Source of the DNA: Streptomyces sp. CG1
Lineage (GTDB): Bacteria > Actinomycetota > Actinomycetes > Streptomycetales > Streptomycetaceae
Assembly (NCBI RefSeq): GCF_041080625.1
Contig: NZ_CP163518.1
Location: 5,766,001 to 5,830,000, forward strand
Reading direction: 5' to 3'
DNA: 64,000 nt
This document shows positions 17,467-26,837 of the stretch, one piece after another; within the stretch, counting starts at the first letter, position 1; every line of letters starts with the position of its first letter. The notes under the pieces are model-generated. The model saw nothing but the letters and a program-made list of their open reading frames with translations. It had not been told where the DNA came from and did no database searches. The position numbers were made by a program, and so were the translations under genes.

Positions 17467-18486
17467 GTGGCCATCACCGAAGACGCACCCCCCGGCGCGC
17501 AGACCAGCCCTGCCGACGCGCCGTCCGGCGAGGAGGGCCGCCGGCTCAGCTCCCCGCTGGTGCTGACGCTGATCCTGCTGCTGGCGGTGCTCGCCCAGTC
17601 CCCGATCCGTGGGCTCCTCGGCACCCCGCTGATGCAGAGCTGGATGACGGTGTTCGTCGCGGTGACCGTGCAGGCGCTGCCGTTCCTGGTGCTCGGCGTG
17701 CTGCTGTCGGCGGCGATCGCGGTGTTCGTGCCGCCGTCCTTCTTCGCCCGCGCCCTGCCGCGGCGCCCCGCCCTCGCCGTACCGGTCGCCGGGGTCGCGG
17801 GCGCGATCCTGCCCGGCTGCGAGTGCGCGTCGGTGCCGGTGGCGGGCGCCCTGGTCCGCAGGGGAGTCACCCCGGCAGCCGCCCTCGCCTTCCTCCTCTC
17901 CGCCCCCGCGATCAACCCGATCGTGCTGACCGCCACCGCGGTCGCCTTCCCGCGCGACCCGGAGATGGTGCTGGGCCGGTTCCTGGCGAGCCTGCTGGTG
18001 GCGTGCGCGATGGGCTGGCTGTGGCAGCGGCTGGGCCGTACCGACTGGCTGCGCCCGCCGGCTCACGGCGCGCACGAGGGCGCGACGAAGGGGGAGGCGT
18101 TCTGGAACTCGGTACGGCACGACACCATGCACGCCGGCGGTTTCCTGGTGCTCGGCGCGATGGCCGCGGCCACGCTGAAGGCGGCCACCCCGGCGGACTG
18201 GCTGCGCACGGCCGCCGGAAACCCCGTCTTCTCCGTGCTCGCCCTCGCCGTCCTGGCGGTACTGCTGTCCATCTGCTCGGAGGCGGACGCGTTCGTCGCG
18301 GCCTCCCTCACCCAGTTCTCCCTGACGGCCAAGCTGGTGTTCCTGGTGGTGGGCCCGATGATCGACCTCAAGCTGTTCGCGATGCAGGCCGGCACCTTCG
18401 GTCGTACCTTCGCCCTCCGCTTCGCCCCGGCCACCTTCGCGATGGCCGTCGCGGGCGCCGTACTGACCTCGGCGGTGCTGCTGTGA
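17467..18486 (+). CDS. DUF318/UPF0718-type permease
   Basis: 339 residues from GTG 17467 (GGAGG about 8 bp upstream). At least eight membrane helices. The family signature is ILPGCECASVPVAGALVRRGV, with AFLLSAPAINPIVLTATAVAF in the first half and a related CSEADAFVAASLTQFS in the second, an inverted-repeat carrier. Conserved Cys/Glu residues in membrane loops suggest metal or small-ion handling. It overlaps the TIGR03943 gene by 4 bp (GTGA). In other bacteria this pair often sits with metal-responsive genes; the substrate is not known. Confidence 0.88.
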   Translation: MAITEDAPPGAQTSPADAPSGEEGRRLSSPLVLTLILLLAVLAQSPIRGLLGTPLMQSWMTVFVAVTVQALPFLVLGVLLSAAIAVFVPPSFFARALPRRPALAVPVAGVAGAILPGCECASVPVAGALVRRGVTPAAALAFLLSAPAINPIVLTATAVAFPRDPEMVLGRFLASLLVACAMGWLWQRLGRTDWLRPPAHGAHEGATKGEAFWNSVRHDTMHAGGFLVLGAMAAATLKAATPADWLRTAAGNPVFSVLALAVLAVLLSICSEADAFVAASLTQFSLTAKLVFLVVGPMIDLKLFAMQAGTFGRTFALRFAPATFAMAVAGAVLTSAVLL

Positions 18487-19268
18487 ACCGCCAGGCCCAG
18501 GCCGCCGTCATGTTCCTGCTCGGCGCCGCCCTGCTGCACGCGGGCAGCACCGACCTCTATCTGCGCTACGTCAAGGAGGGCCTGCAGCCGCTGCTGCTGG
18601 CCTCGGGCGCGGTCCTGATCGCGGCGGCGCTGGCGACGGTCTGGTACGAGCGCCGACGACACCGGTCCCAGGGAGAGCAGGCATCTCGTGACTCTCGTGA
18701 CTCTCATGGGTCTGATGGGTCTGATGGACCACAGGGATCTCGAGGCCACACCCACGACCATCCGGAACCCCGGATCTCCTGGCTCCTGCTCCTCCCCCTC
18801 CTCGCCCTCATCCTCATCGCCCCGCCCGCCCTCGGCTCCTACAGCGCGCTGCGTTCCGGTACGGCCCTGCAGAAGCCGTACGCCTACGGCAAGTTGCCCA
18901 CGGCCGACCCGGCCCCGCTCTCCGTGATCGACTACGCCTCCCGTGCGGCCTACGACCACGGCCGCTCCCTGCACGGCCGCCAGGTCCGCATCACCGGCTT
19001 CCTCGCGCTGGACCACGCGGGCGCGCCGTACCTGGTCCGCATGGCGCTCAACTGCTGTGCCGCGGACGCCCAGCCGGTCAAGGTGGGCCTGACCGGTGAC
19101 CTGCCCCCGGTTCTGCGCCCGGACGCCTGGCTGGAGGTGACCGGCACCTACGCTCCGCGCCTCACGCACGACCCGGTCAACAACGGCCCCATCCCGTATC
19201 TGAAGGTGACCTCGGCGCAACCGGTCCCGGTGCCGCACGACCCGTACGACGAGACCTGGAACAACTGA
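18483..19268 (+). CDS. TIGR03943 (YcgQ-like) membrane protein
   Basis: 261 residues from GTG 18483, coupled to the permease stop. Two or three N-terminal membrane helices (MFLLGAALLHAG, LLLASGAVLIAAALA, WLLLLPLLALILIAPPAL) are split by a charged linker made of short Ser-Arg-Asp and Ser-Asp-Gly repeats. The exported C-terminal domain has the family block VRMALNCCAADAQPV and ends near TWNN. The CC pair may bind metal. It acts with the DUF318 permease as a two-gene unit. Confidence 0.88.
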   Translation: MNRQAQAAVMFLLGAALLHAGSTDLYLRYVKEGLQPLLLASGAVLIAAALATVWYERRRHRSQGEQASRDSRDSHGSDGSDGPQGSRGHTHDHPEPRISWLLLLPLLALILIAPPALGSYSALRSGTALQKPYAYGKLPTADPAPLSVIDYASRAAYDHGRSLHGRQVRITGFLALDHAGAPYLVRMALNCCAADAQPVKVGLTGDLPPVLRPDAWLEVTGTYAPRLTHDPVNNGPIPYLKVTSAQPVPVPHDPYDETWNN

Positions 19269-19297
19269 GACGCGCGCCGGGAGTCGGGCCGGCCGGT

Positions 19298-19317
19298 CGA
19301 TACAGCCCCGCGCCCCT
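19298..19317. repeat. Streptomyces intergenic repeat, copy 1
   Basis: CGATACAGCCCCGCGCCCCT, 20 bases, recurs exactly at 49564-49583. Both copies sit just past the 3' end of genes. I recognise it as a common streptomycete intergenic repeat; its role is unknown. Confidence 0.75.
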
Positions 19318-19325
19318 TTCGGCGT

Positions 19326-21368
19326 TTACGCCTCCGTAAGGTCGAACCGCTCAAGATCCCGCAGCCAGGCGTGCGCGTTGCCGTCCGACGGGGCTCGCCA
19401 GTCGCCGCGGGGGGAGAGGGAGCCGCCCGCCGAGACCTTCGGGCCGTTCGGCATGGCTGAGCGCTTGAACTGGGAGAAGGCGAAGAAGCGGCGGATGAAG
19501 ACCTCCAGCCAGCGGCGGATCTCCGCGAGGTCGTACGCGCCGCGGTCGGCCTCGGGGAAGCCGGGGGGCCAGGCGCCGGACTCGCGGTCGTGCCAGGCGT
19601 GCCAGGCGAGGAAGGCGATCTTGGAGGGGCGGAAGCCGTGGCGCAGGACGTAGTAGAGAGTGAAGTCGTGCAGCGCGTACGGGCCGATCTTCGACTCGGT
19701 GGACTGCATCTCCTCGCCGGGTACGAGTTCGGGGCTGATCTCGGTGTCGAGGATCGCGGCCAGGATCTTGCCGGTCTCCTCGTCGAACTGCTCGCTGCTG
19801 ATGACCCACCGGATGAGGTGCTGGATCAGGGTCTTCGGCACGCCGGAGTTGACGTTGTAGTGGCTCATCTGGTCGCCGACGCCGTACGTGGACCAGCCGA
19901 GCGCCAGCTCGGAGAGGTCGCCGGTGCCGAGCACGATGCCGCCGCGCTGATTGGCCAGCCGGAACAGATAGTCGGTGCGCAGGCCCGCCTGGACGTTCTC
20001 GAAGGTGACGTCGTACACCGGCTCGCCGGCGGCGAAGGGGTGGCCGATCTCCTTGAGCATCAGCCGCGCGGTCGGCGTGATGTCCAGCTCGGCCGCGGTG
20101 ACGCCGAGGGCCCGCATCAGCCGGTGCGCGTTGTCCTTGGTGTGGTCGCTGGTGGCGAAGCCGGGCAGGGTGAAGGCCAGGATGTCGCTGCGCGGGCGGC
20201 CGGCGCGGTCCATCGCGCGGGCGGCGACGATCAGCGCGTGCGTGGAGTCGAGTCCGCCGGAGACACCGATGACGATCTTGGGGCCGCCGATCGCCGCGAG
20301 CCGCTGCTGCAGGCCCGCGACCTGGATGTTGTACGCCTCGTAGCAGTCCAGGGCGAGCCGTTCGGCGTCGGCGGGCACGAACGGGAAGCGCTCCACGCGC
20401 CGGCGCAGGCCCAGGTCGGTGGCGGCCGGCGGGGCGAGTTCGAAGGACACCGTGCGGAAGTCGCCGGTGCGGGCGGCGTGGGTCCGGCGGTTCTCGCCGA
20501 ACGTGCCCATCCGCTGCCGCTCCTGCCGCAGCAGGTCCAGGTCGATGTCGGCCACCGCGTACTGCTCGCCGAGCGGGAACCGCTCGCTCTCGTCCAGCAG
20601 CACGCCGTTCTCGTAGATCAGGGTCTGGCCGTCCCAGGACAGGTCCGTGGTCGACTCGCCGAGACCGGCCGCCGCATAGACGTACGCGGCGAGGCAGCGC
20701 GCGGACGCCGAGCGGCACAGCAGCTTGCGGTCCTCGGCCCGGCCGACCGTGATCGGGCTGCCCGAGAGGTTGACGAGGACGGTCGCGCCGGCCAGCGCCG
20801 CCTCCGCGCTCGGCGGCACCGGGACCCACATGTCCTCGCAGACCTCGGCGTGCAGCACGAGTCCGGGCACGTCCGCCGCCGCGAAGAGCAGGTCCACGCC
20901 GAACGGTACGTCCGTGCCGGCGAGCCGGATCGTTCCGCCGCGCTCGTCGTCGCCCGCGGCGATCTGCCGGCGCTCGTAGAACTCCCGGTAGTTCGGGGGG
21001 TACGACTTCGGTACGACGCCGAGGATCCGGCCGCGGTGCACGAGCACCGCGCAGTTGAAGATCCGGTCCCGGTGACGCAGCGGGGCGCCGACGACCAGCA
21101 CCGGCAGCAGATCCGCCGACTCGGCCACGATGCCCGCGACCGCCGTCTCGACGTCGTCGAGCAGCGCGTCCTGCAGCAGCAGGTCGTCGATCGCGTACCC
21201 GGACAGGCACAGCTCCGGGAAGACGGCGACGGCCACGCCCTCCTCGGCACACCGGCGCGCATGGCGCAGGACGGCCTCGGCGTTGGCGTGCGGGTCGGCG
21301 ATGACGGTGTGGCCCGTACACGCGGCGATGCGCGCGAAGCCGTGCTGGTAGATCGACCAGAAGCTCAA
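19326..21368 (-). CDS. nadE: Glutamine-dependent NAD+ synthetase
   Basis: 680 residues, matching the about 679 of Mycobacterium NadE. The N-terminal nitrilase-type glutaminase (about 1-330) has the triad glutamate in [10 protein letters not shown] and nucleophile C177 in HAEVCEDMW. The C-terminal ammonia-dependent synthetase has the ATP-binding [12 protein letters not shown]. It makes NAD+ from deamido-NAD with ammonia passed between sites. The start is a TTG at 21368: AGAGGT lies 4 bp upstream and the family begins with [19 protein letters not shown]; no ATG or GTG fits. It is divergent from the ABC exporter. Confidence 0.95.
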   Translation of the reverse strand: MSFWSIYQHGFARIAACTGHTVIADPHANAEAVLRHARRCAEEGVAVAVFPELCLSGYAIDDLLLQDALLDDVETAVAGIVAESADLLPVLVVGAPLRHRDRIFNCAVLVHRGRILGVVPKSYPPNYREFYERRQIAAGDDERGGTIRLAGTDVPFGVDLLFAAADVPGLVLHAEVCEDMWVPVPPSAEAALAGATVLVNLSGSPITVGRAEDRKLLCRSASARCLAAYVYAAAGLGESTTDLSWDGQTLIYENGVLLDESERFPLGEQYAVADIDLDLLRQERQRMGTFGENRRTHAARTGDFRTVSFELAPPAATDLGLRRRVERFPFVPADAERLALDCYEAYNIQVAGLQQRLAAIGGPKIVIGVSGGLDSTHALIVAARAMDRAGRPRSDILAFTLPGFATSDHTKDNAHRLMRALGVTAAELDITPTARLMLKEIGHPFAAGEPVYDVTFENVQAGLRTDYLFRLANQRGGIVLGTGDLSELALGWSTYGVGDQMSHYNVNSGVPKTLIQHLIRWVISSEQFDEETGKILAAILDTEISPELVPGEEMQSTESKIGPYALHDFTLYYVLRHGFRPSKIAFLAWHAWHDRESGAWPPGFPEADRGAYDLAEIRRWLEVFIRRFFAFSQFKRSAMPNGPKVSAGGSLSPRGDWRAPSDGNAHAWLRDLERFDLTEA

Positions 21369-21442
21369 CGGGACCTCTTTCCGAAGCGACTTTCCTACAA
21401 GAGGAAGCCTAAAGGTCGGCCCTGCACTCACCGTCCACCTGC

Positions 21443-21484
21443 GGGTTTCACCGTGCTGAGGCCCTTTCCGCCCGGCTGAAACCC
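21443..21484. promoter_or_regulatory. Inverted repeat in the ABC exporter promoter
   Basis: GGGTTTCA (21443-21450) and TGAAACCC (21477-21484) form a perfect 8-bp inverted repeat with 26 bp between, 44-85 bp upstream of the ABC ATPase start. It may be an operator for a repressor of the exporter. No regulator gene is adjacent. Confidence 0.4.
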
Positions 21485-21527
21485 GGTTGAAGCCGCTCTG
21501 AACCGCCCGGGCCGCACGCTCTGGGGC

Positions 21528-22535
21528 ATGACGACGACAGAGCACGCACTCGCCATCGCGGCCACCGGGCTGCGCAAGGCCTACGGGGACAAGACCGTCC
21601 TCGACGGCATCGACATCCAGGTGCCCACCGGCACGATCTTCTCGCTCCTCGGGCCGAACGGCGCGGGCAAGACCACGGCGGTCAACATCCTGTCCACGCT
21701 GATCTCCGCCGACGCCGGCGAGGCGCGGGTCGCCGGGCACCACCTCACCGCCGAGGCCCAGGCGGTCCGGGCGGCCATCGGGGTCACCGGCCAGTTCTCC
21801 GCCGTGGACGGGCTGATCACCGGTGAGGAGAACATGCTGCTGATGGCGGACCTGCACCACCTCTCCAAGAGTGAGGGGCGCCGGGTCACCGCCGACCTGC
21901 TGGAGCGCTTCGACCTGGTCGAGGCCGCGAAGAAGCCCGCCTCCACCTACTCCGGCGGTATGAAGCGCCGCCTCGACATCGCCATGACCCTGGTCGGCAG
22001 CCCGCGGATCATCTTCCTCGACGAGCCCACCACCGGCCTCGACCCGCGCTCCCGCCACACCATGTGGCAGATCATCCGTGAGCTGGTCGCGGGCGGTACG
22101 ACCGTCTTCCTCACCACCCAGTACCTGGAGGAGGCCGACCAGCTCGCCGACCGGATCGCGGTGCTCAACGGCGGCAAGCTCGTCGCCGAGGGCAGCGCCG
22201 ACGAACTGAAGCGGCTCGTCCCCGGCGGCCATGTACGGCTGCGGTTCTCCGACCCGGTGGCGTACGAGCGGGCGGCGACCGCGCTCCGCGAGACCACACG
22301 CGACGACGAGTCGCTCGCCCTGCAGATCCCCAGCGACGGCAGCCAGCGCGAGCTGCGCGCCGTCCTCGACTGGCTCGACGCCGCCGGCATCGAGGCCGAC
22401 GAGCTGTCCGTACACACCCCGGACCTGGACGACGTGTTCTTCGCCCTGACCGGAAGCCCCGTACCCGCGCAGTCCGCGCAGTCCGCGCAGTCCGCCCAGT
22501 CCGACAACTCCGTTGCGAAGGAGACCATCCGATGA
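21528..22535 (+). CDS. ABC transporter ATP-binding protein, DrrA-like
   Basis: 335 residues. Walker A GPNGAGKTT, signature YSGGMKRRLD and Walker B IIFLDEPTTGLD are complete. The C-terminal extension with HTPDLDDVFFALTG is typical of the daunorubicin-resistance ATPase group, which powers drug or lipid export. The last residues are a short Gln-Ser-Ala repeat from a 9-bp tandem repeat (22470-22505, four copies). The permease gene starts in the ATGA overlap. An inverted repeat precedes the gene. Confidence 0.95.
   Translation: MTTTEHALAIAATGLRKAYGDKTVLDGIDIQVPTGTIFSLLGPNGAGKTTAVNILSTLISADAGEARVAGHHLTAEAQAVRAAIGVTGQFSAVDGLITGEENMLLMADLHHLSKSEGRRVTADLLERFDLVEAAKKPASTYSGGMKRRLDIAMTLVGSPRIIFLDEPTTGLDPRSRHTMWQIIRELVAGGTTVFLTTQYLEEADQLADRIAVLNGGKLVAEGSADELKRLVPGGHVRLRFSDPVAYERAATALRETTRDDESLALQIPSDGSQRELRAVLDWLDAAGIEADELSVHTPDLDDVFFALTGSPVPAQSAQSAQSAQSDNSVAKETIR
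22470..22505 (+). repeat. Four 9-bp tandem repeats in the ATPase 3' end
   Basis: CAGTCCGCG-type units occur four times in frame, encoding AQS repeats at the extreme C-terminus. The copy number probably varies between strains without harming the protein. Confidence 0.85.
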
Positions 22536-23326
22536 GCACCGCCGGCCACGCGTTCCGCGACAACGTCACCATGCTGCGGCGTACCCTCCTGCACGCCCGC
22601 CGCTACCCCTCCCTCACCCTGAACGTCCTGCTCACCCCGGTGATGCTCCTGCTGCTGTTCGTCTATGTCTTCGGCAACGCGATGAGCGCCGGCCTCAACG
22701 GCGGTCACGCGGACCGCGCCGACTACATCGCCTACCTCGTCCCCGGCATCCTTCTCATGACCGTGGGCATGATCTCGCTCGGCACCGCGGTGTCCGTGTG
22801 CACCGACATGACCGAGGGCATCATCGCCCGATTCCGCACCATGGCGATCTCCCGCGCCTCCGTGCTGATCGGCCATGTGATCGGCAGCGTGATCCAGACG
22901 ATGCTGGCTCTGGTGCTGATCCTGGGCATCGCACTGGCCATCGGCTTCCGGCCCGACGCGACACCGCTGGAGTGGATCGCGGCCGCCGGGCTGATGGCTC
23001 TGGTCAGCCTCGCGCTGACCTGGATCGCCGTCGGCATCGGCCTGGTGAGCCCCAACCCCGAGGGGGCCAGCAACCTCGGGATGCCGCTGACGATGCTGCC
23101 GCTCCTGTCCAGCGCGTTCGTGCCGGTGAACTCCATGCCGAGCGGGTTCCGCTGGTTCGCCGAGTACCAGCCCTTCTCGCCCTGCATCGAGACCCTGCGC
23201 GGACTGCTGCTGGGCAGCGAGATCGGCACGAAGAACGCGGTCCTCGCCGTCGGCTGGTGCCTGGGGCTGACGGTGCTGGGCTACCTGTGGTCCAAGGCGC
23301 GGTTCAACCGCGAGCCCAAGCGGTGA
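22532..23326 (+). CDS. ABC-2 type permease, DrrB-like
   Basis: 264 residues with six hydrophobic segments. It carries the ABC-2 family features LVPGILLMTVGM, a conserved coupling region with GIIARFRTMAISRASVL, and SSAFVPVNSMP before the last helix. It forms the membrane half of the exporter with the preceding ATPase (4-bp overlap). Its stop is followed at once by the 25-bp tandem-repeat block. Confidence 0.95.
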   Translation: MSTAGHAFRDNVTMLRRTLLHARRYPSLTLNVLLTPVMLLLLFVYVFGNAMSAGLNGGHADRADYIAYLVPGILLMTVGMISLGTAVSVCTDMTEGIIARFRTMAISRASVLIGHVIGSVIQTMLALVLILGIALAIGFRPDATPLEWIAAAGLMALVSLALTWIAVGIGLVSPNPEGASNLGMPLTMLPLLSSAFVPVNSMPSGFRWFAEYQPFSPCIETLRGLLLGSEIGTKNAVLAVGWCLGLTVLGYLWSKARFNREPKR

Positions 23327-23337
23327 GGCGGGAGACC

Positions 23338-23566
23338 GGGCGGATCACCCGCCGGTCAACTCGGGCGGGTCATCGGCCGGTCGGCTCGGGTGGGTCATCG
23401 GCTGGTCGACTCGGGTGGGTCATCGGCTGGTCGACTCGGGTGGATCATCCGCTGGTCGGCTCGGGTAGGTCATCGGCCGGTCAGCTCGGGCGGGTCATCC
23501 GCTGGTCGGCTCAGGCGGATCACCCGCCGGTCGACTCGGGCGGGATCATCCGCCGGTCAGCTCGCG
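23338..23566. repeat. 25-bp tandem repeat block (about 8.6 copies)
   Basis: Units start at 23354, 23379, 23404, 23429, 23454, 23479, 23504 and 23529 (the last is 26 bp), with partial units at both ends. Consensus: GGTCGRCTCGGGYGGGTCATC then SGCY. Units differ at a few positions. The block fills the gap between two convergent genes and its last unit forms the stop and final codons of the AfsR-like gene. There are no spacers, so it is not CRISPR. Confidence 0.92.
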
Positions 23567-26500
23567 CAGCGCCTCCGCCCGCAACTCCTCCCGCCCCAGG
23601 GCGGCGTACCTCGACCTCGCGTCGGCGTACGCCGCCCTGTCGGCGTTCTCGGCCGCCTCCCGGGACCGGGACACGGACAGGGTGGGGAACTCCCGTACCG
23701 CCGGCATCCGCTCCGTGAGCGCCACCAGCCGTACCGCCCGCGCCTCGCCCCGGGCCAGCCCGGCGAAGCCGAGTGCCAGCAACACCGTGCCGTACACCGG
23801 TAGTTCGACCGGAGCCCCGGCGGCCGGCGCGCCCTCGGCCGCGGCCCCGGACAGCATCCCGAGCAGCCGCTCCCGCAGTTCCTCGGCGAGGTCGGCCACC
23901 GGCTCCAGCCGGCCGGCCTGCGCGTGCGCCGCCAGCGCGGCCGACCGGACCTCCAGCGACCACGGCTCCACGAACGGGTCGCCGGGATACAGCAGGCTGT
24001 CCTCCCGTATCTGCGCGGCCGCCCGGCGCCACAGCCCGAGTCCGACCTCGGTCAGCCCCCGGGCCAGCGCGATCTCCGCCCGGGCCGGCAGATCGGGGCT
24101 GAAGACCCGGGCGGACTCCGGCGGCCGGTCCAGCTCCGCGAGCTTCAGCCAGTACTCCGCCTCCGCGACGTCCCCGCGCTGCAGACAGGCGAGCACCAGC
24201 CCCCAGTGCACCCCGACCGAGTCCGACCATTCGCCGAACCGGTTGAACTCGCCGAGCGCGTCCAGCGCGGCCCGCAGATGGCCGTACGCCTCCGCGCCCC
24301 GGTCGGACTGCAGGCACAGCTCGCTGATCCGCCCGTGGCTGAGCAGGAGGGTGGCCGGATTGCCGAGCGGCGCCAGTGCGTCGAGCATCCGGCGGGCGTA
24401 CACGAGCGCGCGCTCCATGTCGTGCTGCGACTCCCACACATAGCTCGCCACGCAGGCCGCGACGCCCGCCAGCAGCGGCTCGTCCGACTCGCACAGCTCT
24501 CCCAGCCGGTCGAACTCCGGCGGATGGATGTCCGGGACGGCGCACAGCACGACCGACAGCGCCCGCAGCAAGGTGTCCGGCGGCGCGGGCGGCAGCCGGC
24601 GCAGCGTGACCAACTGCCGTACGGCGTGCGGGCCGTGGCCCATGAAGAGGCTCGCCGCGCACACGGCCGCCGCGCTGCGGGCCGACTCCACGTCCTCGGG
24701 GCTCTCGGGTCCGGGCCGGAACCGGGACAGCGGCCCGCCGGTCTCGGCGGTGAGGGCCGCGAGCCGGAGGTAGTTGGAGTCGGTGGCCCACAGGGAGGCC
24801 AGTACGGCGGTGAGGGCGGCCGTGCTCGGCCCGTCGGCGCGGGCCAGGGCGTGGCGCAGCGCCAGGACGAGGTTGTCCTGCTCGGCCCGGATGCGCAGCC
24901 AGGCGGGTACGGGGTCGCTGCTGAACATCACGTCGTGATGGGCGCGGCCGAAGTCCCGTGCCCAGGTGAGGAACCGGTCGGTGACCACCTCCTCCGCGCC
25001 GGCCTCGGCGCGCTTGGCGGCGCCGAACTCCCGCAGTGTCTCCAGCATGTGGAAGCGCACCCCGGACGGGCTGTCACCCACCTTGATCAGCGACTGTCCG
25101 GCAAGCTGTTCCAGCAGCTCCAGCGCGTCCCCGGTGTCGCCGAGCACATACTCGGCCGCGTCCTCGGTGAAGCCGCCGGGGAACACGGACAGGGCGCGCA
25201 GGGCGGCCCGGCCGTCGGGTTCCAGCAGATTCCAGCTCCAGTCGACGACGGCCCGCAGTGTGCGGTGCCGCTCGGGTGCGTCACGGGAACCACCCCGCAG
25301 CAGCGCGAACCGGTCCCTGAGCCGGCGGGAGATGTCGGCCACGGAGAGCACCCGGACCCGGGCCGCGGCCAGTTCCACGGCGAGCGGCAGCCCGTCCAGA
25401 TGCCGGCAGATCTCGGCCACCGGGCCCGCGGGCAGCTCCACACCGGGCCGAGCGGCCCGCGCCCGCTGTACGAAGAGTTCCACCGAGGTGGCCTGGGACA
25501 GCTCCGGCAGCGCGTACACGGACTCCGAGGACAGTCCCAGCGGGGCCCGGCTGGTGGCCAGGACCCGCAGCTGCCTGGACCGCGACACCAGTGCCTGGAC
25601 GAGGGCGGCCGCACCGGCGATGACGTGCTCGCAGTTGTCCAGCACCAGCAGCACCGGCCCGCCGCCGAGCGAGCCGACGATGCCGCTCACGGCATCCCCG
25701 CCCCCGGCGAACTGCCGTCCCTCCCCGGCACCGACCGCCGAAGCGACCTCACCCGCCACGTCGTCGTCGGCGGTGACACCGGCCAGGGTGACGAAGTGCA
25801 CCACGGGCTGCTCGGCGGCCCGGCTCACCGCGTGCGAGAGCCGCGTCTTGCCCAGCCCACCAGGACCGACGACGGTGACCACCCGGGCCGCCCGCAACAG
25901 CCCGGCCACGGCGGCGAGATCGGCGTCCCGCCCCAGCAGCGGATTCGGCTCGTGCGGCACCCCGTGCCGGACGGGCGCCGCGTCCGCGCTCAACAACTCC
26001 TGGTGCACAGCCCTGAGCTGAGGTCCGGGATCGGCCCCCAGCTCATCCCGCACCCGCCGCCGATAGGCGTCGTACCGGCTCAGCGCCGCGGCCCGCCCCG
26101 CCCCGGCGGCCTCGCAGCGCAGCAGCTCCGCCAGCACCTCCTCGTCCCGCGGCAGCTCCTCGGCCAGCTCGGCCAGGGGCGCCATGGCCTCCTCCCGCCG
26201 CCCCAGCCGGGCGAGCGCGAGCGCCCGGGCCCGGACCAGCGCCCGCTGCGCCCGCACCCGCCCGGCCCGCAGCGCTACGACGGGATCGTGCAGATCCTCT
26301 CCGGCCCCGGCGCCCACAGCCCCGTCCCACAACGCCAGCCCCGCCTCGGCCTCGGCCAGCGCGCCCGCATGATCCCCGGCCCGCGCCCGCCCGGCGCTCG
26401 CCGCCTCGTGCAGCAGCAGCGCGGAACTGTCCACCTGCGTCTCGTCCAGCGCCAGCCGGTACCCGGTCGGCGTACTCACGACCAGCTCGGCCCCCACCTG

Positions 26501-26710
26501 CGCCCGGAGCCGCGACACGAGGACCTGCACCGCCTTCCCCGGCCGCTCCGGCAACTCCTCCGCCCACCACAGCCCCTCCACGAGCCGCCCCGTACTGCAG
26601 CCGCCCCGCAGATCCTCCGCGAGCAACGCCAACAACCCGCGCAGCCGCGGCGCGGTGATCTCCCGCCCACGACAGGCGACATGGGACAGCAGGGTCAGCT
26701 CGGTGGTCAC
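23546..26710 (-). CDS. AfsR/SARP-family regulator with BTAD, NB-ARC and TPR-like domains
   Basis: 1054 residues from GTG 26710. The N-terminal winged-helix and BTAD module (about 1-240; LVSRLRAQVGAELVVSTPTGYRLAL) is followed by an NTPase with P-loop VVGPGGLGKTRLSHAV and VLLVLDNCEHV, then a long helical region that fits TPR-like repeats. The layout is that of AfsR-like activators of secondary metabolism or development. No biosynthetic genes are adjacent, so the targets are unknown. Its end is formed by the tandem-repeat block, so the C-terminus (ELTGG) may vary. Confidence 0.92.
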   Translation of the reverse strand: MTTELTLLSHVACRGREITAPRLRGLLALLAEDLRGGCSTGRLVEGLWWAEELPERPGKAVQVLVSRLRAQVGAELVVSTPTGYRLALDETQVDSSALLLHEAASAGRARAGDHAGALAEAEAGLALWDGAVGAGAGEDLHDPVVALRAGRVRAQRALVRARALALARLGRREEAMAPLAELAEELPRDEEVLAELLRCEAAGAGRAAALSRYDAYRRRVRDELGADPGPQLRAVHQELLSADAAPVRHGVPHEPNPLLGRDADLAAVAGLLRAARVVTVVGPGGLGKTRLSHAVSRAAEQPVVHFVTLAGVTADDDVAGEVASAVGAGEGRQFAGGGDAVSGIVGSLGGGPVLLVLDNCEHVIAGAAALVQALVSRSRQLRVLATSRAPLGLSSESVYALPELSQATSVELFVQRARAARPGVELPAGPVAEICRHLDGLPLAVELAAARVRVLSVADISRRLRDRFALLRGGSRDAPERHRTLRAVVDWSWNLLEPDGRAALRALSVFPGGFTEDAAEYVLGDTGDALELLEQLAGQSLIKVGDSPSGVRFHMLETLREFGAAKRAEAGAEEVVTDRFLTWARDFGRAHHDVMFSSDPVPAWLRIRAEQDNLVLALRHALARADGPSTAALTAVLASLWATDSNYLRLAALTAETGGPLSRFRPGPESPEDVESARSAAAVCAASLFMGHGPHAVRQLVTLRRLPPAPPDTLLRALSVVLCAVPDIHPPEFDRLGELCESDEPLLAGVAACVASYVWESQHDMERALVYARRMLDALAPLGNPATLLLSHGRISELCLQSDRGAEAYGHLRAALDALGEFNRFGEWSDSVGVHWGLVLACLQRGDVAEAEYWLKLAELDRPPESARVFSPDLPARAEIALARGLTEVGLGLWRRAAAQIREDSLLYPGDPFVEPWSLEVRSAALAAHAQAGRLEPVADLAEELRERLLGMLSGAAAEGAPAAGAPVELPVYGTVLLALGFAGLARGEARAVRLVALTERMPAVREFPTLSVSRSREAAENADRAAYADARSRYAALGREELRAEALRELTGG

Positions 26711-26837
26711 GTGCGGAAGACTAGGGCGTTTCTTCTGGCGCGGGCACGTAAAGGGCCGGCTCATCTGTTGCGGGGGAGCGGACGAGCGGGGCCGTCCGCC
26801 GGAGCTGACCCGGCAGGAATCACGGCCCCTGCCGCTG

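Noticed and set aside
19351..21321. Very long second-frame open reading on the nadE strand, and similar long frames opposite ask, asd, kdp and APC genes
   Set aside because: These are typical high-GC shadow frames: Arg/Pro/Ala-rich, no family motifs, fully overlapping genes with clear motifs.
23338..23566. Possible CRISPR array at the 25-bp repeats
   Set aside because: Units follow each other without spacers, vary among themselves, and no cas genes are near.
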